64,000 bases of DNA from Spirodela intermedia. Its lineage: Eukaryota; Streptophyta; Magnoliopsida; Alismatales; Araceae. Within the stretch, counting starts at the first letter, position 1, and every line of letters begins with the position of its first letter. The translations under genes were made by a program, and so were the position numbers. The stretch is from contig LR746267.1 in the NCBI GenBank assembly GCA_902729315.2, positions 129,001-193,000 of the forward strand, given 5' to 3'. The notes below the pieces were generated by a model. That model was not told the DNA's origin, did no database searches, and saw nothing but the letters and a program-made list of their open reading frames with translations. Shown here piece by piece: positions 12,084 through 24,653 of the stretch.

Positions 12084-13340
12084 TCAGAAGGAGTTCATCT
12101 CCAGACGGTACAACTTCCTACGGAGGAGCTGTTGGGCTGCCGTGGCGTACGGCTCCTCGAAGGCGGAGGAGACCCAGCCTGTGTCCTCTCCCGCGCCGGA
12201 GGTGGAGGCCGGGGAGTCGTCGTCGCAGGGGCGGATGGCCACGAGGGTGGCACCCTTGAGGACCGTGCCTCCGGGGAGCTCCAGGTGGGGGGCGAACCAG
12301 AGCATCAGCTGCAGCGACGGCACGAGGGTGCGCTGCGATGAGCCCGCCGCCGTGATGGGCTGCTCCCGCAGCTCCTCCAGCTGCCGGAGATCCATCCGCA
12401 GCAGGCCCTGCCCGTCGGCGTCTGCCAGATCCAGGCTCTCCAACGTCTCGTGCTCGGTAATGACGGGGTACAGCAGGTAGTGCCGCGCGGAGGCCGCGAT
12501 GAGGGAGCTGATCGTCCAGACCACTCCGAGCTTGAGGCTTCCGTTCGCGAACAACGACTCCGGGATTCTCTCTCCGCCGTTCGTCTCCCGGCGGAGGAGG
12601 CCCTCCTCACCCTCTTCGCCGGCGGGGCTTACGGCGTCGCTGCCCTTGTCGGCTGCGGGGGGGGACGGGGGCGTCGCCTCCGGCGAGAGCACGGAGGAGG
12701 CGCCGAGGACGACGCAGTTGTTCAGGGTGGAACCGAACTGGGCCTTCCACTTGAGCAGCACCCCGTCGTTGACGCTCAGCTCCCCGGCCGGGAGCTCGAT
12801 CCTGAGTCGCCGGATCTCCTTGAAGTTGCGCAGCACCTCGGCCGGCGAGTGCCGCGACGTGTCCGTGGAAGCGGCCTCCGACGCTGACGATGAGACGGCG
12901 GCTGCTTTGCGCGGAGATCCCCCGGCACCTCCGCCCGAGAAGACCTGGCTTATGGCCTGAAGCGGCCGCGCTACGCCGCCGAGGACGAGTCGCAGAAGAT
13001 CGGAGAAGAGCCCGCGGGGCTTGCCGGCGCAGGGAGTGGAGGAAGAGAAAGCGTTGGAAGGAGGATAATCGTCGGGAGAACTCCGGTCGTCGTCGCCGGA
13101 GACGACGCAGTCGACGCGGACGAGGACGTCGTCAACCTGGCGGGCCAGGGTGAGGAAGCGGCGGGAGACGACGCAGCAGCGGCCGAGCGCCTTGACATCG
13201 GCGATCTTGCCGAAGACCAGCAGCAGCACCGAGTCCGGCAGCCGGTCGAAACAGTCCTCCGCCCCTTCCTCTCCCCTCTCCACCATCTGCGACGAGAGCA
13301 CCGCAAGCGGCCCCGCCGGATCCGACGCCGGCGGCGTCAT
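12084..13340 (-). CDS. AUF1: F-box protein, AUF1/AUF2-like (auxin up-regulated F-box)
   Basis: A single exon encodes 418 residues. The F-box (about residues 29-70) starts DCFDRLPDSVLLLVFGKIADVKALGRC and would dock the protein to SKP1 in an SCF ubiquitin ligase. Downstream blocks match the Arabidopsis AUF1/AUF2 family: LKWKAQFGSTLNNCVVLGA, VVWTISSLIAASARHYLL, RTLVPSLQLMLWFAPHLELPGG and the exact C-terminal ending LEMNSF. AUF1 is known as an auxin- and cytokinin-responsive factor affecting root growth; the substrate is not evident from sequence. A second in-frame Met at residue 19 could be the real start, since the family homologue begins just before the F-box. Gly/Ser/Pro-rich linkers make it longer than the Arabidopsis proteins. 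Confidence 0.88.
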   Translation of the reverse strand: MTPPASDPAGPLAVLSSQMVERGEEGAEDCFDRLPDSVLLLVFGKIADVKALGRCCVVSRRFLTLARQVDDVLVRVDCVVSGDDDRSSPDDYPPSNAFSSSTPCAGKPRGLFSDLLRLVLGGVARPLQAISQVFSGGGAGGSPRKAAAVSSSASEAASTDTSRHSPAEVLRNFKEIRRLRIELPAGELSVNDGVLLKWKAQFGSTLNNCVVLGASSVLSPEATPPSPPAADKGSDAVSPAGEEGEEGLLRRETNGGERIPESLFANGSLKLGVVWTISSLIAASARHYLLYPVITEHETLESLDLADADGQGLLRMDLRQLEELREQPITAAGSSQRTLVPSLQLMLWFAPHLELPGGTVLKGATLVAIRPCDDDSPASTSGAGEDTGWVSSAFEEPYATAAQQLLRRKLYRLEMNSF

Positions 13341-13570
13341 CGACGGTGCAATCGGCGGAATCTCCGGCGGCGGTGGAGTCCACTCGAAACGCTCAATCGC
13401 CGCTCCTCCCGGCGGTCGACAGATGGAATCTTGGAGAAGCGCCGAACGCCGCCTTAGAGGCGACCCATCGGAGATGAGGAGGGACGCGACCTTTCCGTTA
13501 CTCCCAGGGGACGGCTTTTACCAGCGACGAAGGGAGGAGGAAGGAAGCAGCAGCGTCGGCGGAGGAGGAG

Positions 13571-13680
13571 GGCCGTCGAGGGAGGAGAAAAGAGGAGGAA
13601 GCAGGAGGAGGGCCGTCGGGGGAGGAGAAAAGAGGAGGAAGCAGGAGGAGGGCCGTCGGGGGAGGAGGAAGGAAAGGTGT
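13571..13680. repeat. Purine-rich 40-bp tandem repeat, 2.7 copies
   Basis: Units begin at 13571, 13611 and 13651, each with GGCCGTCG followed by a GA-rich tract. The first two differ at one base and the third breaks off after about 20 bases. It lies 230-340 bp upstream of the F-box ATG and may be in its leader or promoter. Confidence 0.9.
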
Positions 13681-14216
13681 GAGACAGGAATAAAATAGCC
13701 GCCCGGGGCTCCGGCGGGATCAGCCATCGGGAAACGTTGACCGTGCGAGTGGGGCCCATTGGGGAAGGCGGCGGATGACAGAAAAGCCCTCCTCGGCTGG
13801 AGCACGGCACCAATGATACCGCCGTCGCGAGGAATCCGTTTGCGACGGCGATGCGACTCGCACGTGGAAATGCGGGGCCGCGAGTCGGCCGCCACGAGCC
13901 CTTGTCGCGGGGGAGGGAAAGGGCGGCCCACCTGTCGCCTTCTCACGGCCGGGGGCTTGCGCCACGGGGGACAGCGCCGCCGGGACCATCAGAGCTTGTC
14001 GGTTCCTTCCCCCCCTTCAAATTCGATTTAAACCCCCAATATCGTGTTTCATTACTATTTTACCCCACGAGTATTTATAATTTCGGAATGCGGACTGGGA
14101 ATTGGAGTTCGCCCCCCTCCCTTCGGGTTGGAGGAGAAGGATTGACCTTGCTTGTGGGGGCCCCGGGATACTCTTCGGCTCCGTCGGGAGGACGACGATG
14201 GAGTAGAGACGGTCGT

Positions 14217-14217
14217 T

Positions 14218-14249
<32 letters not shown>

Positions 14250-14277
14250 TTCTTCTTCTTCTTCTTCTTCTTCTTCA
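14217..14277. repeat. (TTC)n trinucleotide microsatellite
   Basis: About 20 TTC units, with one CTC interruption near the left end. Purine-rich on the minus strand. Confidence 0.95.
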
Positions 14278-14531
14278 TCCCTGAGAGTCAGCGTCGTGCT
14301 TCTCCTTAAGGAGCAGACGAAGACGAGGACGACGAAGTGGAAGGGGTCGGGGAGGACACTGGAAACGGCGTCCTTCCGGCGGCACCTCTCCATCCATTCG
14401 GAAGTGAGAGCTTAGAGCCGAGGGCGATGTCCACGTACCCAGGTGCTCCCGCTTCGCCTTCTCCTGCACCTCCCCCTCTTCGTCTTGCGCGGCCGGCCCC
14501 CGATGTTGTTGGTATATCTGTTCACTAAAGG

Positions 14532-14538
<7 letters not shown>

Positions 14539-14584
<46 letters not shown>

Positions 14585-14585
14585 A
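14539..14585. repeat. (CT)n microsatellite
   Basis: About 23 CT units with one T interruption, just downstream of the GST pseudogene on that gene's strand. Confidence 0.95.
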
Positions 14586-14699
14586 CACGATTCTCTATCA
14601 GTCCCCAAGCTCTAGGGCAGCCCAGGCCCAAGAAGGGCTTGAGGAGCACGTCGGAGGAGCTGGCAGAGGAGGGAGAAAGGAGGAGCAATAGAGCGAGAA

Positions 14700-14965
14700 A
14701 GGCACCTTCTTGTCCACGAAGTTGGCCCAGAAGACCTCGTCGATGTCCTGGATAATGATCAGCGACTCGCAGAGGATCAGAACGCCATGGATGATCGCGG
14801 GGATCTTCTTGTGGATGGGATGGGTTCTACGGGAGGATAGAGGGGACTCTTCTCTCCCAGATCGTCCTCCCGGTGCTCGTCCTTCACCATCATCTCCCCC
14901 AGTGCGATCCTCACGCGGACTCCGAACACGCTCGGCCAGCAGTCCCTCACCCTCTCTGCCTCCAT
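14700..14965 (-). pseudogene. Tau-class glutathione S-transferase pseudogene (N-terminal domain fragment)
   Basis: On the minus strand an ATG at 14963-14965 opens a frame with FGVRVRIAL and EDDLGEKSPL, the N-terminal thioredoxin-fold motifs of plant tau GSTs. After about 50 codons a frameshift (near 14820) moves to the frame reading HPIHKKIPAIIHG, then LCESLIIIQDIDEV. This covers the glutathione-binding loop and the Glu-Ser pair that binds glutathione. Next comes FWANFVDKKV directly; in intact GSTUs roughly 15-20 residues separate IDEV from FWA, so that piece is deleted. No C-terminal helical domain follows before the CT repeat. A TATA box on the same strand lies at 15008-15014. Frameshift, internal deletion and truncation make this a dead gene; its similarity to the tau class is clear. 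Confidence 0.82.
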
Positions 14966-15007
14966 CTCTCCAACGCCTCTCCCTCCTGCTGCGGCGACGG
15001 CCTCGGG

Positions 15008-15014
15008 TTTTATA
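15008..15014 (-). promoter_or_regulatory. TATA box of the GST pseudogene
   Basis: TATAAAA on the minus strand, 43 bases upstream of the pseudogene ATG, at the right distance for a short leader. It suggests the copy arose by DNA duplication rather than from a reverse-transcribed mRNA. Confidence 0.5.
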
Positions 15015-15175
15015 GGACGGAGGGCCCTCCAACGTGCGATACAGAGTGTAGGGCACTTCTTGACGGCATCTCATTCTGCCAGAGTGGGTCACACGGGAGG
15101 ACGGAAGGCTCCACCAACGTGCGAGACAGAATGAATGGCACTTCTCGCGGATGATCTCATTCGGCCTCAGTGGTA
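15015..15175. repeat. Degenerate tandem duplication upstream of the GST pseudogene, two copies
   Basis: Two diverged copies begin at about 15015 and 15099. Both run from GGACGGA through CCAACGTGCGA, then a GGCACTTCT-like block and ATCTCATTC, to CAGAGTGG or CAGTGG. The period is about 82-84 bp. Both copies lie immediately upstream of the pseudogene TATA box. Confidence 0.75.
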
Positions 15176-15211
15176 ATGACTCGTGTACTTTCTCGCGGAC
15201 TTGACCGCTAT

Positions 15212-15213
<2 letters not shown>

Positions 15214-15272
<59 letters not shown>
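15214..15272. repeat. (CT)n microsatellite, about 29 units
   Basis: An uninterrupted CT run, one of the longest in the window, marking the border between the GC-rich left part and the AT-rich region that follows. Confidence 0.97.
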
Positions 15273-15275
<3 letters not shown>

Positions 15276-18200
15276 GAATTCTTTGAGAACGTGTGGCCTC
15301 AAGGATCAACATTACACAAAGGGAGGAGAGAGAAGGCTATGATGAGCAAGGCTCAAGTCGTCTTAGGAGCAAAAGTGACCACTTGAAGTACTTCACTTGT
15401 CTTGGTTCTGTAACTGCATTCACATGGTGGATTTGCATGTCTCTTTAACAAGTGCCTCCAAGGGCTAAACGTCAATCGTTCTCCCATTTTTGTAACTTCA
15501 ACTATATTATCGCAAATGTTAAACAATTTTGTTATAATCCTTATTTTTTTTAATAATGTATTATGAAGAAGAAAACAACAGATAATGTTCTAGCCATTTA
15601 AGAGATCAGATATGTCATAGCTGCTCTCCTAAATTGTAGATAATAGAAACTTCAATTTTGGACAAGAAGAGTGAAATGATAGTTTATACTCCTAATGATT
15701 ACATAATTTAGAATAGAAATTAAGGTATTGTTTTAAATCACAAATCTGAATCATTTATCTATATTATAATTTATTATGTAATTATCTTTTCTTGCATTAT
15801 GAATTTTTTTTGTACTCATTTGAAACAATTATGGATCATCAACCAGATCCAGATAGGGGAACTATTTAATCTTCCTCCCTCAGCCCTATCTAACAATCAA
15901 ATAAGACGTCATCATAGCATCACAAATTTTATAATCATACAAGCGTATAGTTAATGCAAATGTTTTTGCTTTTGATAGTCTTAGTTATCGTTCTCATTAT
16001 AACTGTGGTTTTACTTTAGAACAATAGGGTAATGGTTGCTCATGAATAGATACATTGATTCTTGCTTTCCTTACTACTAATTGTATTTTTCATATTTCAG
16101 TACCTTTGATTGACAGCCTCAGAGAAATCATGAACAATGAGAGCTAACTATGTGAGAAAACCGACTATGGTGCAGGATCCTAAAAGGAGTGGAAATTATT
16201 TTAAATGAGGCAGATAATAACACATTTCTTTAACTAATGTCTCCCTCAATGAACGACTTCTTTTCTCAAATTGTTCCTTACCTCTCTTTTTATTGAACTC
16301 GTCCTCATTGTTAATCATTTTCTTGTTTATTTGAATGATTTGTACCAATGTCTATGCAATATGCTTATGCCTTACACATATTGGTGCCAATAATTTTGTA
16401 TTGTTAACTTTCATAAGATTTATGTGAATGGATGTTAACTTATCAAGAATAAACCACATTCATGTTGTACTTGTTTAAGTTCAATAATTAATTTTTTTAT
16501 ATATACAAGACATGATCAATTTTAAGCTGTGTATAGACTCAATTTTTTATATAATATATATTTTATTATTATTTGAAAACCATTATCTATTTAAATTATT
16601 TTAAATTATTAAAGTTTCAAAATATTTTGAAATCTATCAAAAAAAGTGACCAATTGTGTAAGTTTGATGCCAACAAATGGCATATGGAAAATTGTCTTGT
16701 CATCAATGTGTATCTTTAGTGTGTAATGATGATGAATTATTTTAAAAAGGTATCTTTAGTAAAATACAAATGTAAGTTTTAAGGACCATTAAAATAAAAG
16801 AATTTTCACAGTTGAACTGAAGTAAACATGGTGTCATTAATAAAGTGAGGCATGAGGAAACACATGGAAAATAGTCATCACAATAAGTGATGAGAAAAGA
16901 TTTGAGATAAATGGTGACATATGAAATTTAATAGATATGTCATGATTCTTCAACTCACGATTTTGACTCTCTTCACACACTAATTGAAAAAACATAATTC
17001 ATATATAATATACAATGGTATGTTATTCTATAGATTTGTGATATTGTGTTATGGTCTAAATAAGAGTTGAAAGCAAAACATTAACCTAAAAGTATGGATA
17101 ACTAGGCATTATTTCAATATAATACTTCTTCAAATTCATAAGTTACATGCTATTTGATCATCATTTTTTTGTCTTCAAGGTTAAGCAGAATATTTTTATA
17201 AAACACTATTATTTAAGTTTATATTTAAATTATAATTTATTTGAACTGTTGTTAGATGCAATGGACTTTTAAGAAACAGGTAATAACCATGTTCAACTTC
17301 CAATGTTGTCAATTTCATGACAAAAAATGTTTGATTATTTTCTAGGAAGAGTTTTTTTATTTTTCTCCTAATTAAATACACCATCATCTTATTCATTATT
17401 GTGCTTTGTCTCGAGCTCAATCTCTATTTCTATTCCACTTCTTCATCTCTTTGATTTTCTTATTTTTAGCATTAGAATACATTTTCATAAACTAACTTCA
17501 TTAAGTTTCTCATAACTTTGTTGACCACTACTTGTTACCACATTTTATTTTTTCTCCAAAAACACAAACATTTCTCAACTAGCCACTTTAACTTCTCCCT
17601 CATTAGTAGCTTCAACTCTTTCAAGTTCAACCTTCATGGTTTTTCATGAATGATATGAAATGTGTTCGCCCTATTTTTTCATTATTTGATGTTTCCTTTT
17701 CTTAATTCTATTTTTTATTTTTATGATAATAAATGCTACACATTCCAATGTTTTCTCATTCATGTGGTAATGTATGACAATAAACTCAGTTTTATTTGCT
17801 TTGAACTAGAGATTCAATAAGAAGCTGATAAAGACAAAGGAAAATAGGTACCTATGTCAATATCATATAGCTCTAGTAACCTTTTTAATTCCCAATTTCT
17901 AGTAATGTAGTTATACAAAATGACTTTAACTTATCTTATTGAAAGCTAACTCCTTAAAGACCTTATCTCTAGTCTACACACTTTGCATCCCTAGTAAAGA
18001 ATGATGAATGTAAATCACGGTGGTTGGTTAGAAATTGAAATCTCTTTAACAGTCACACAAATATCTAAATTCAGATTCAAAAAACTTTGTATATATCAAC
18101 TTTAATATCTCCTAGTAAAAGAAATAACCAACATCTTGTACATTTAGTCTTCTCTTAATAGTCATGTAGGTTACTAATTACAACATGTCATTCAACAATA

Positions 18201-20861
18201 GTGAAATTAAGTTTAATTGCATGCTTCAATGACATTAAATATCAACTTTAATATGTTGTATAATAAAGCTAAGACATACATCATTCTATGTTTGTATTAT
18301 ATGCAAGAGTTACAACCATATTGTGAAGAGGTCAATGTTCTATCCAAGACATGATTTAAAGTTTAAAACCTAAAACCTAGCTAAGAGTACAGTAATATTA
18401 TGAATATTTAATTCAATCAATACTTGATTTTATCACTTGATTTTGTGAAATTAAATCGTTATAAAAATATACAATTTATTATAAAACATTCATCATTTGA
18501 TTCTCTCATATATCAATTGCCATATGATACAACAAAGCAAACAATAAAATATTTTGATTTAAAAATAATTTTACCTAATAAAAAATATTATGAGAATAAT
18601 AAATTATTTCCAATCACTAGTGGTTGATGAAAGATGATAACTTCAAATGTTCTATCATATATTATAATCAAATATTTTACTAGTTCAATGTATCAAATCC
18701 AATCAAAAGATGACATTCTTAGCATTATTCTATTCTCAACATAAAAAACATCTCTAATAAAAGTTTTTAAATGAAATGAAATAGTAGCTAAAATTCATAT
18801 ATCAAAGAGGGCTGAATTAGACTACTTCTAATTTTGAATTTGGTCAACAAGCTTCAAGATTTTTGATACTTTTTTCAAATCTTGAGTCCTATGATGTCTT
18901 AAATCCAAAAATATTAGACCATAGTTTTTTTGAAGTGATTTGACCATCTAGTCTCCAAGAAAAATATCATTCTTAGGTTTTGCTAAATCAGGCACCTCAA
19001 TCACAATTGTTAAGTATTGGGATCAAATCCTATCTAATTTATTTTTGAAATTCTCTTATAGACTCACAACTCTAGGTGACCAATGACTAATTAAAAAAAT
19101 TAATCATATTTTTTTCTCACAAAAAATAAAGAAGTATCTCACAACTAATGTTTTATAGATGACATCATTGACTTGAAATATGTATGTAATGCAGATGAAT
19201 ATGATGATGACAAAAACTAAATTCTCATTGTCCTCTTTTTTTAAGGGTATTAACTAGATGTGGAAAGTGTCGCTTTGTTATGACTGAGAAAGAAACTTTA
19301 ATTTTGATCCTCAACATATAGACCTTATGAATTCTTGCATAATTTTCTATGAAAATATTAACCATGCCCTCAAGATTGTAGAGGAGTTAAATCTGATGGT
19401 TCCAAAATTAATTAGCAATTGGAAAATACTAAATTTTAAAATCATTGGTAGTCAACTATTTCATGTTTTTCACCATCTCAAATGTTTAAATTCTAAAATT
19501 AGTCAAAATTTTGAATAATAGTAAAAAAAAAAAGGACATGTCCTTGAAGGGTTTAGGACCTTCTTAAGAAACTAATATGTATTACTATTATGTAACAATA
19601 TTTATCATAAACATATTGGTTTGACCATGTTCAAAAAAGTTTTGATATCGCTAAAGTAAAATTGAAATTATATAGTTAAATAAAGTAAAAAAAATCAAAT
19701 TTCCTTAGAAAAATACAATTATTAGGTAGACACGTTCTAGATCTTTTAATTTAGAAAACTAGATATTTTAAAAGGTATTCATTAATTTTTAGAAAAATAT
19801 GTACAACATAATGAATGACATGAATTTAGTCAATTAGTCCATTAGTCCATTATCAAAAAAAAAAGTCAAGATTTATATCATGAACACATACTATATTGAG
19901 TAAATTTTCATGCTTATATTTTATTTAAAGAATTCACATTAATTTGATTGTGTTAATATTAACTTTCTAATTGTGGTAGATTATGTAAGTATTGGCCATT
20001 TTACAATAGTATAAAATGATGATTACACCTAATAGAATACAGAAGATTTATAAATACACTCCTTGAGTCTCTATTTAGATATTTTAATTATTATTTAAAT
20101 GTATATGTGAATTTATAGTTATTTATCCGCATAAGCATGCATAGTGATAAAAAAATATATGATTTGATCTTTTAATTGATATATTAAATACTTTTCATCA
20201 TCAAAATAACTTACTTTTAATGCTCCAACACTCCTTACATGAGATTATACAACTAAGAAAGATTATTTTTCCAACTATACTCTTATACTTATACATCTCA
20301 TCAGAAAGATCATCTAATATTATAAAAATTACAAAATATTCATCAACTATTTATTAAGTCATGTATTTAAGAGGTGTATATTGATCTCAAGTGGGTCAAA
20401 CTTAAAATCAAAGGTCTGAGTGAATTGATATATTTATGTACATACATAATAAAGAGATTGACTCTTTGTCTGCATACAATGTAAATGAGTAATTTATCAA
20501 GATTTCTATAGTTTAGTACCTTAATCATACACTACTCTTGTTATCACACATCTCCTATATTTAATTATCATTTAGTACATGACATGACTTAGTCGTTGTA
20601 TAGTAAATCACATAAAATTAAAATTTATAAAATTATAAAATATGAATTTTCATATATTTAAAAGTATTTCTAAATAAATATATTAATTATAATTCAATAA
20701 AACTTCTAAAAATAGTGGTAATTTTCCAAGTTGATCATTGAGATGTAATATAATAGTTGGTCATTATTTAGAATTTTCTTTAAAGAATACATTTTTCTAT
20801 GAATTGTATACTAAGAAATAAAAATAAAATATATTTAAAATTCACAAAAAAGAAAAATAAG

Positions 20862-20890
20862 GGTGCAGATGTCAAGATGACATCAGCACC
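20862..20890. repeat. Short inverted repeat, 13-base arms, 3-base spacer
   Basis: The arms start GGTGC and end GCACC, with one mismatch and spacer AGA. It stands out because it is GC-richer than its surroundings. Confidence 0.7.
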
Positions 20891-22207
20891 TGACGAACAC
20901 GAATCAAGCAAAAATAGAGTTCCACCTGATGTTTCTTATGTAAGCGATTACATATAATTTAGTTGATTAAATTAAGACCTGTAAAAGTTTAAAGAATCGT
21001 AATTGAATGAAATATATCTTAGTAAATTTAAATCACATAAATTATCACTAAATAAAGTGAAAATTAAGTTGAAAGAAGGAAAATAGAGTTTCGATGTCAC
21101 AGTAGCAATGCATTGACAATGCACTAAAATTCAGTGTTCGAGAGGATTGTCATGTAGTGTCTACAGCATCGAAGGCTCTCCTTAGACAAAGATGACGTAG
21201 GTAATCTTTAGATCTCCTTGTGAAGTCTAGAGATTAATGAAATAGGTCGTCGAATTATCTCTGGCAGCTATCACCCAACAAAGTAGAAAAACAGTGACTT
21301 TGTAGCTCTCTGGCAGTTGTCACTTGACAGAGAAGAGCTAGATGAAAGTGATACACATGCCAAAGAGCTTCATCCTCATGTCTGCACAGCAAGAAGAGGT
21401 TCTTCATTGCATCCAATACACTCTCAAGAGGTGGTGACTCATCTCCCAGCAAATTGTCTTCTTTCTGACGATGGCTTGTTCATTGATCAATCGAAGATGC
21501 TTTACTCAATAGATTTGCGATCCTTTTATCACGAATCGTTTATCAATTTTAGTAACAATACTCCGCAAATCACATTGACGAGGTTTTCGTCAATGATCTG
21601 GTGATTCTAGTGACTTAATTCTTCATTGGCAACCTGTAGGAAAGTTATTATTCAAACCCATGCCGATTGCCTGCTTGGATGAGAGATTGACATAAGTACT
21701 ATAATGCCCTTATAAAATGACATCGTCATGATATATCTTTGTTTTAAATAAGGAGTCTTCTAGGTATTAAAATTATCAAATCCTTTCTAGGAAAGGTGTG
21801 ACGTGAGTTTAGTCCCACATCACTTGTGCGCCGAAGTTTTGGGTGAATATATAGTAATATTATATTTTCAAATAAGTCTTTTTTTTGCATGTATATAACC
21901 ACTCTTTACTCCATAGTCGACTAACCACCAATGACGTAGAAGGGGAGTGGCATACACATACCCTTATCGGTCCTAGCCGCTCAAGCCCCTGCTCGCAACT
22001 ACTCCCTAATTGAGTTTCCGACCCGCTTGTGAGACCAACTAGTCGACAAGTCCCCCCCATTTTGTTATATTTTTATTTTTATTTTTTTATTTATTTATCT
22101 CAAAAGTAAAATTATAAAAATCATATAAATTTATATAAAATCACATAATTACTCAAAATTTCACATTAAGTAACTGAAAAACACTTTTCACATCTTAACA
22201 CAAATAT

Positions 22208-22279
22208 AAGTCTATTTATCATGAGTTAAGGCTAAAATTATATTATTTACTAATTATTAACTCATGATAATAAAGACTT
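22208..22279. repeat. Fold-back element with 22-23-base arms
   Basis: The left arm (22208-22229) and right arm (22257-22279) pair almost perfectly: a 13-base perfect core (TATCATGAGTTAA with its complement), then about 9 more bases with one bulge or mismatch. The loop is 27 bases. It resembles a small MITE remnant or a hairpin precursor. No function is assigned. Confidence 0.7.
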
Positions 22280-24653
22280 ATCAACCATCGACCTTTCACA
22301 TATTGTGCAATATTTTTTTATTTTTTGAAATTCTCAAACATATCTTAAATTACGAAAATATCACATTATTTAATGTATTAATATCTTTGAACATCATTTC
22401 CTATATCTAATGATAAGAGCTTACATTTTCATCTTTTTCCATTTTTATTTGTAAGGATCTTCACCAAATAAAATTAATGAACAACTAGTAATATTTTTTA
22501 AGCTTCATTAGTGAACTTATAAGTCAAATTCTATGCATTATTACGTGTATAATAATATGATCACAAATTAAATGTTGGCAAACTATATATTCAGATAAAT
22601 TTTACTTTTTGATTTGAATATGATGTATTTTCATGGATGTTCATGTATAGATACTCTTACAACAAATGAAATAAAGTTTTTTTATATGAGCTTTATTATT
22701 TTAATAACATCTACCTATAAACTTTTGACAAGCTAAGAGAAAAAACCTTTCATCCTCTTAAGACTACTATAACTTTCTTTAGTTTTAGTCATCAACTAAG
22801 AAAGTTATAAGTTTAATCAGCCTTAAAATTACTTATATTATTAGAAAAGACCCAAACATCTCATAGCTTCAATCACCTTTTCCATCATATGTCCTTATAA
22901 CTATAGATTCCATCATTCTCTGATATTTTTTGAGCTTCTATTTTATCCAATGTTGGGCCAATTGGGAAAGGGTGTTCTCCTAGGATCTTTGCCTCAAAAG
23001 AGGGTTTAAATGACCTAATCCAGAAAGAATTATTTTTCTTCCCCAAGGCATATCTTTTATAGAATAAATGTTATCATTCTCCATAATATTGTTGTCAATA
23101 ATTATTTTTAAGAAAAGTTGCTAACTTTCCTCAAGAAAAAGTGTAGATCTTGTCTCTATGAATGGTTACTCACAAGATAATGTTGGCCTTCTAAGTAATT
23201 GTAAGAAACATAGGTAATCATATCATGTTAGATCTCCTTTTGTTTACTATCTCAATCTTCCTTTTGCACTGATGAAATGAAGCATAATAGTCACCAAATA
23301 ACATATTTTCAAGCATCTCTTCTATGGCAATCTTGCAACCATAATATTACCTAGTTTATCTTCACTTATTGTTTCTTTTCAAACCGAATTCATAAAATAT
23401 GTAAAATATTTTTTTGTGATATATGAAGAAATGAGAGCCACAAAGGAAAAATAAAACCTAAGAGCTTTTGAATCTTTATGAAGGAACGTGATTAGTTGGT
23501 GACTAATGAGTTTCCACAATCACAAGGTTTTAAGTTTGTAATTAAAAAATATTCAAATCAATATGCAGCTAGCAATCTACAAAATTTTGCACCTATGAAA
23601 ATGTTATGAAAGAGTTATTTCTCTTTACCATATGCTTTTCTTGGAGGTTACATCACTTAGGTATGAGACATAGCCTTCAATTGATAGTTTTCTTGAAAAT
23701 GATAGCATGCAATGTCTTATATGAATTAAAATAATGTTCACATGCATGATTTGACAGGCTAAGGATTTTCGTGACTAAATATGACCATGAAAAGAGCAAC
23801 GATGATCACATATTAGTTCTAATGTAGAAGTGTATACACATGTTGTAGACTAATAGTTAATGTCAATGGCACGGTAATTAAAAGTGATACCAATTGATAG
23901 ATTGGATGATTTACAAGCAATCTTAGTAAAATACCTAAAATCAAATATTTAAGGCATTTCAAATATTTCTTTATGATCAAAGTAGGAAACTTTTGTGGTG
24001 AAATATTTATTATTTAGGAAAAATAATTACATAAACTCTATTGTAGGAAACATGAAAATTTTGAGTGCTAGAGTGACAATTCTTGTGGAATGTTAACATA
24101 GGAAAATATTAATGCTAAGGTGTAGGCTTTTGTATTTGACTCCAACTAGACTTGATAAAAGATGTTGTCTACACTAGTAATTGATTACTTTATAAACTCA
24201 AAAGATCAAACATTGTGTTTATTTAGGAGACTCAGTTCATAAAAAGGTATATCTGATGATGCTACTCAAAATATATATCTCAATGGATGTTGACCTTAAC
24301 TGGATTGTAAGAAATAGTAAAAAGAGCTCATTATAACATGTTGCACCTACCTTGATAGATATCTTGTGAGATGGAGATGCAAGAAACAAACAAGGGTAGA
24401 TGGCTATGTCACTTCATCCAATAGAGATATTGAGGCCAGTTGAAATCAGGATTAAGTTTTCACCCAAAGTATGATGCGAAAAGAATAGAGCTATAAATAT
24501 AGTTAATGATCTTATCCAACATGGTTCAATTAAGAAAATTGAACCTAATTACCTTGTCATTGGAGAAAAAGTAGATTTGAGAGACGTACACGTCCTAAAG
24601 AGATAAACTGATGCTATCTTTATTACAAGGCGTCCCGAGATTAATTGACATCT

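Larger units (their letters stand above)
13341..14699. other. Upstream region of the F-box gene, repeat-rich
   Basis: No supported gene. It contains a purine-rich tandem repeat (13571-13680), a (TTC)n run at 14217-14277 and a (CT)n run at 14539-14585. Long open frames encoding poly-Ser, poly-Glu or poly-Phe arise from the trinucleotide run and are not credible proteins. Confidence 0.55.

Noticed and set aside
12305-13306. Other-frame ORFs opposite or inside the F-box gene
   Set aside because: Shadows of the GC-rich coding sequence; only the 418-residue frame has the F-box and the conserved family ending.
14055-14415. Frames with poly-Ser or poly-Glu
   Set aside because: They are translations of the TTC repeat in several frames; no domain is present.
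14152-15302. An intact gene spanning the long minus-strand frame at 14598-15302
   Set aside because: The frame passes through the GST fragment, the duplicated upstream DNA and a CT repeat; only the 14700-14965 part has homology and it is broken.
21812-22065. A functional Pol III small RNA gene (7SL, U3 or U6)
   Set aside because: The promoter motifs fit, but a T8 run lies at the expected start and the sequence after it does not match any of these RNAs that I know. Kept only as a finding about the motif pair.
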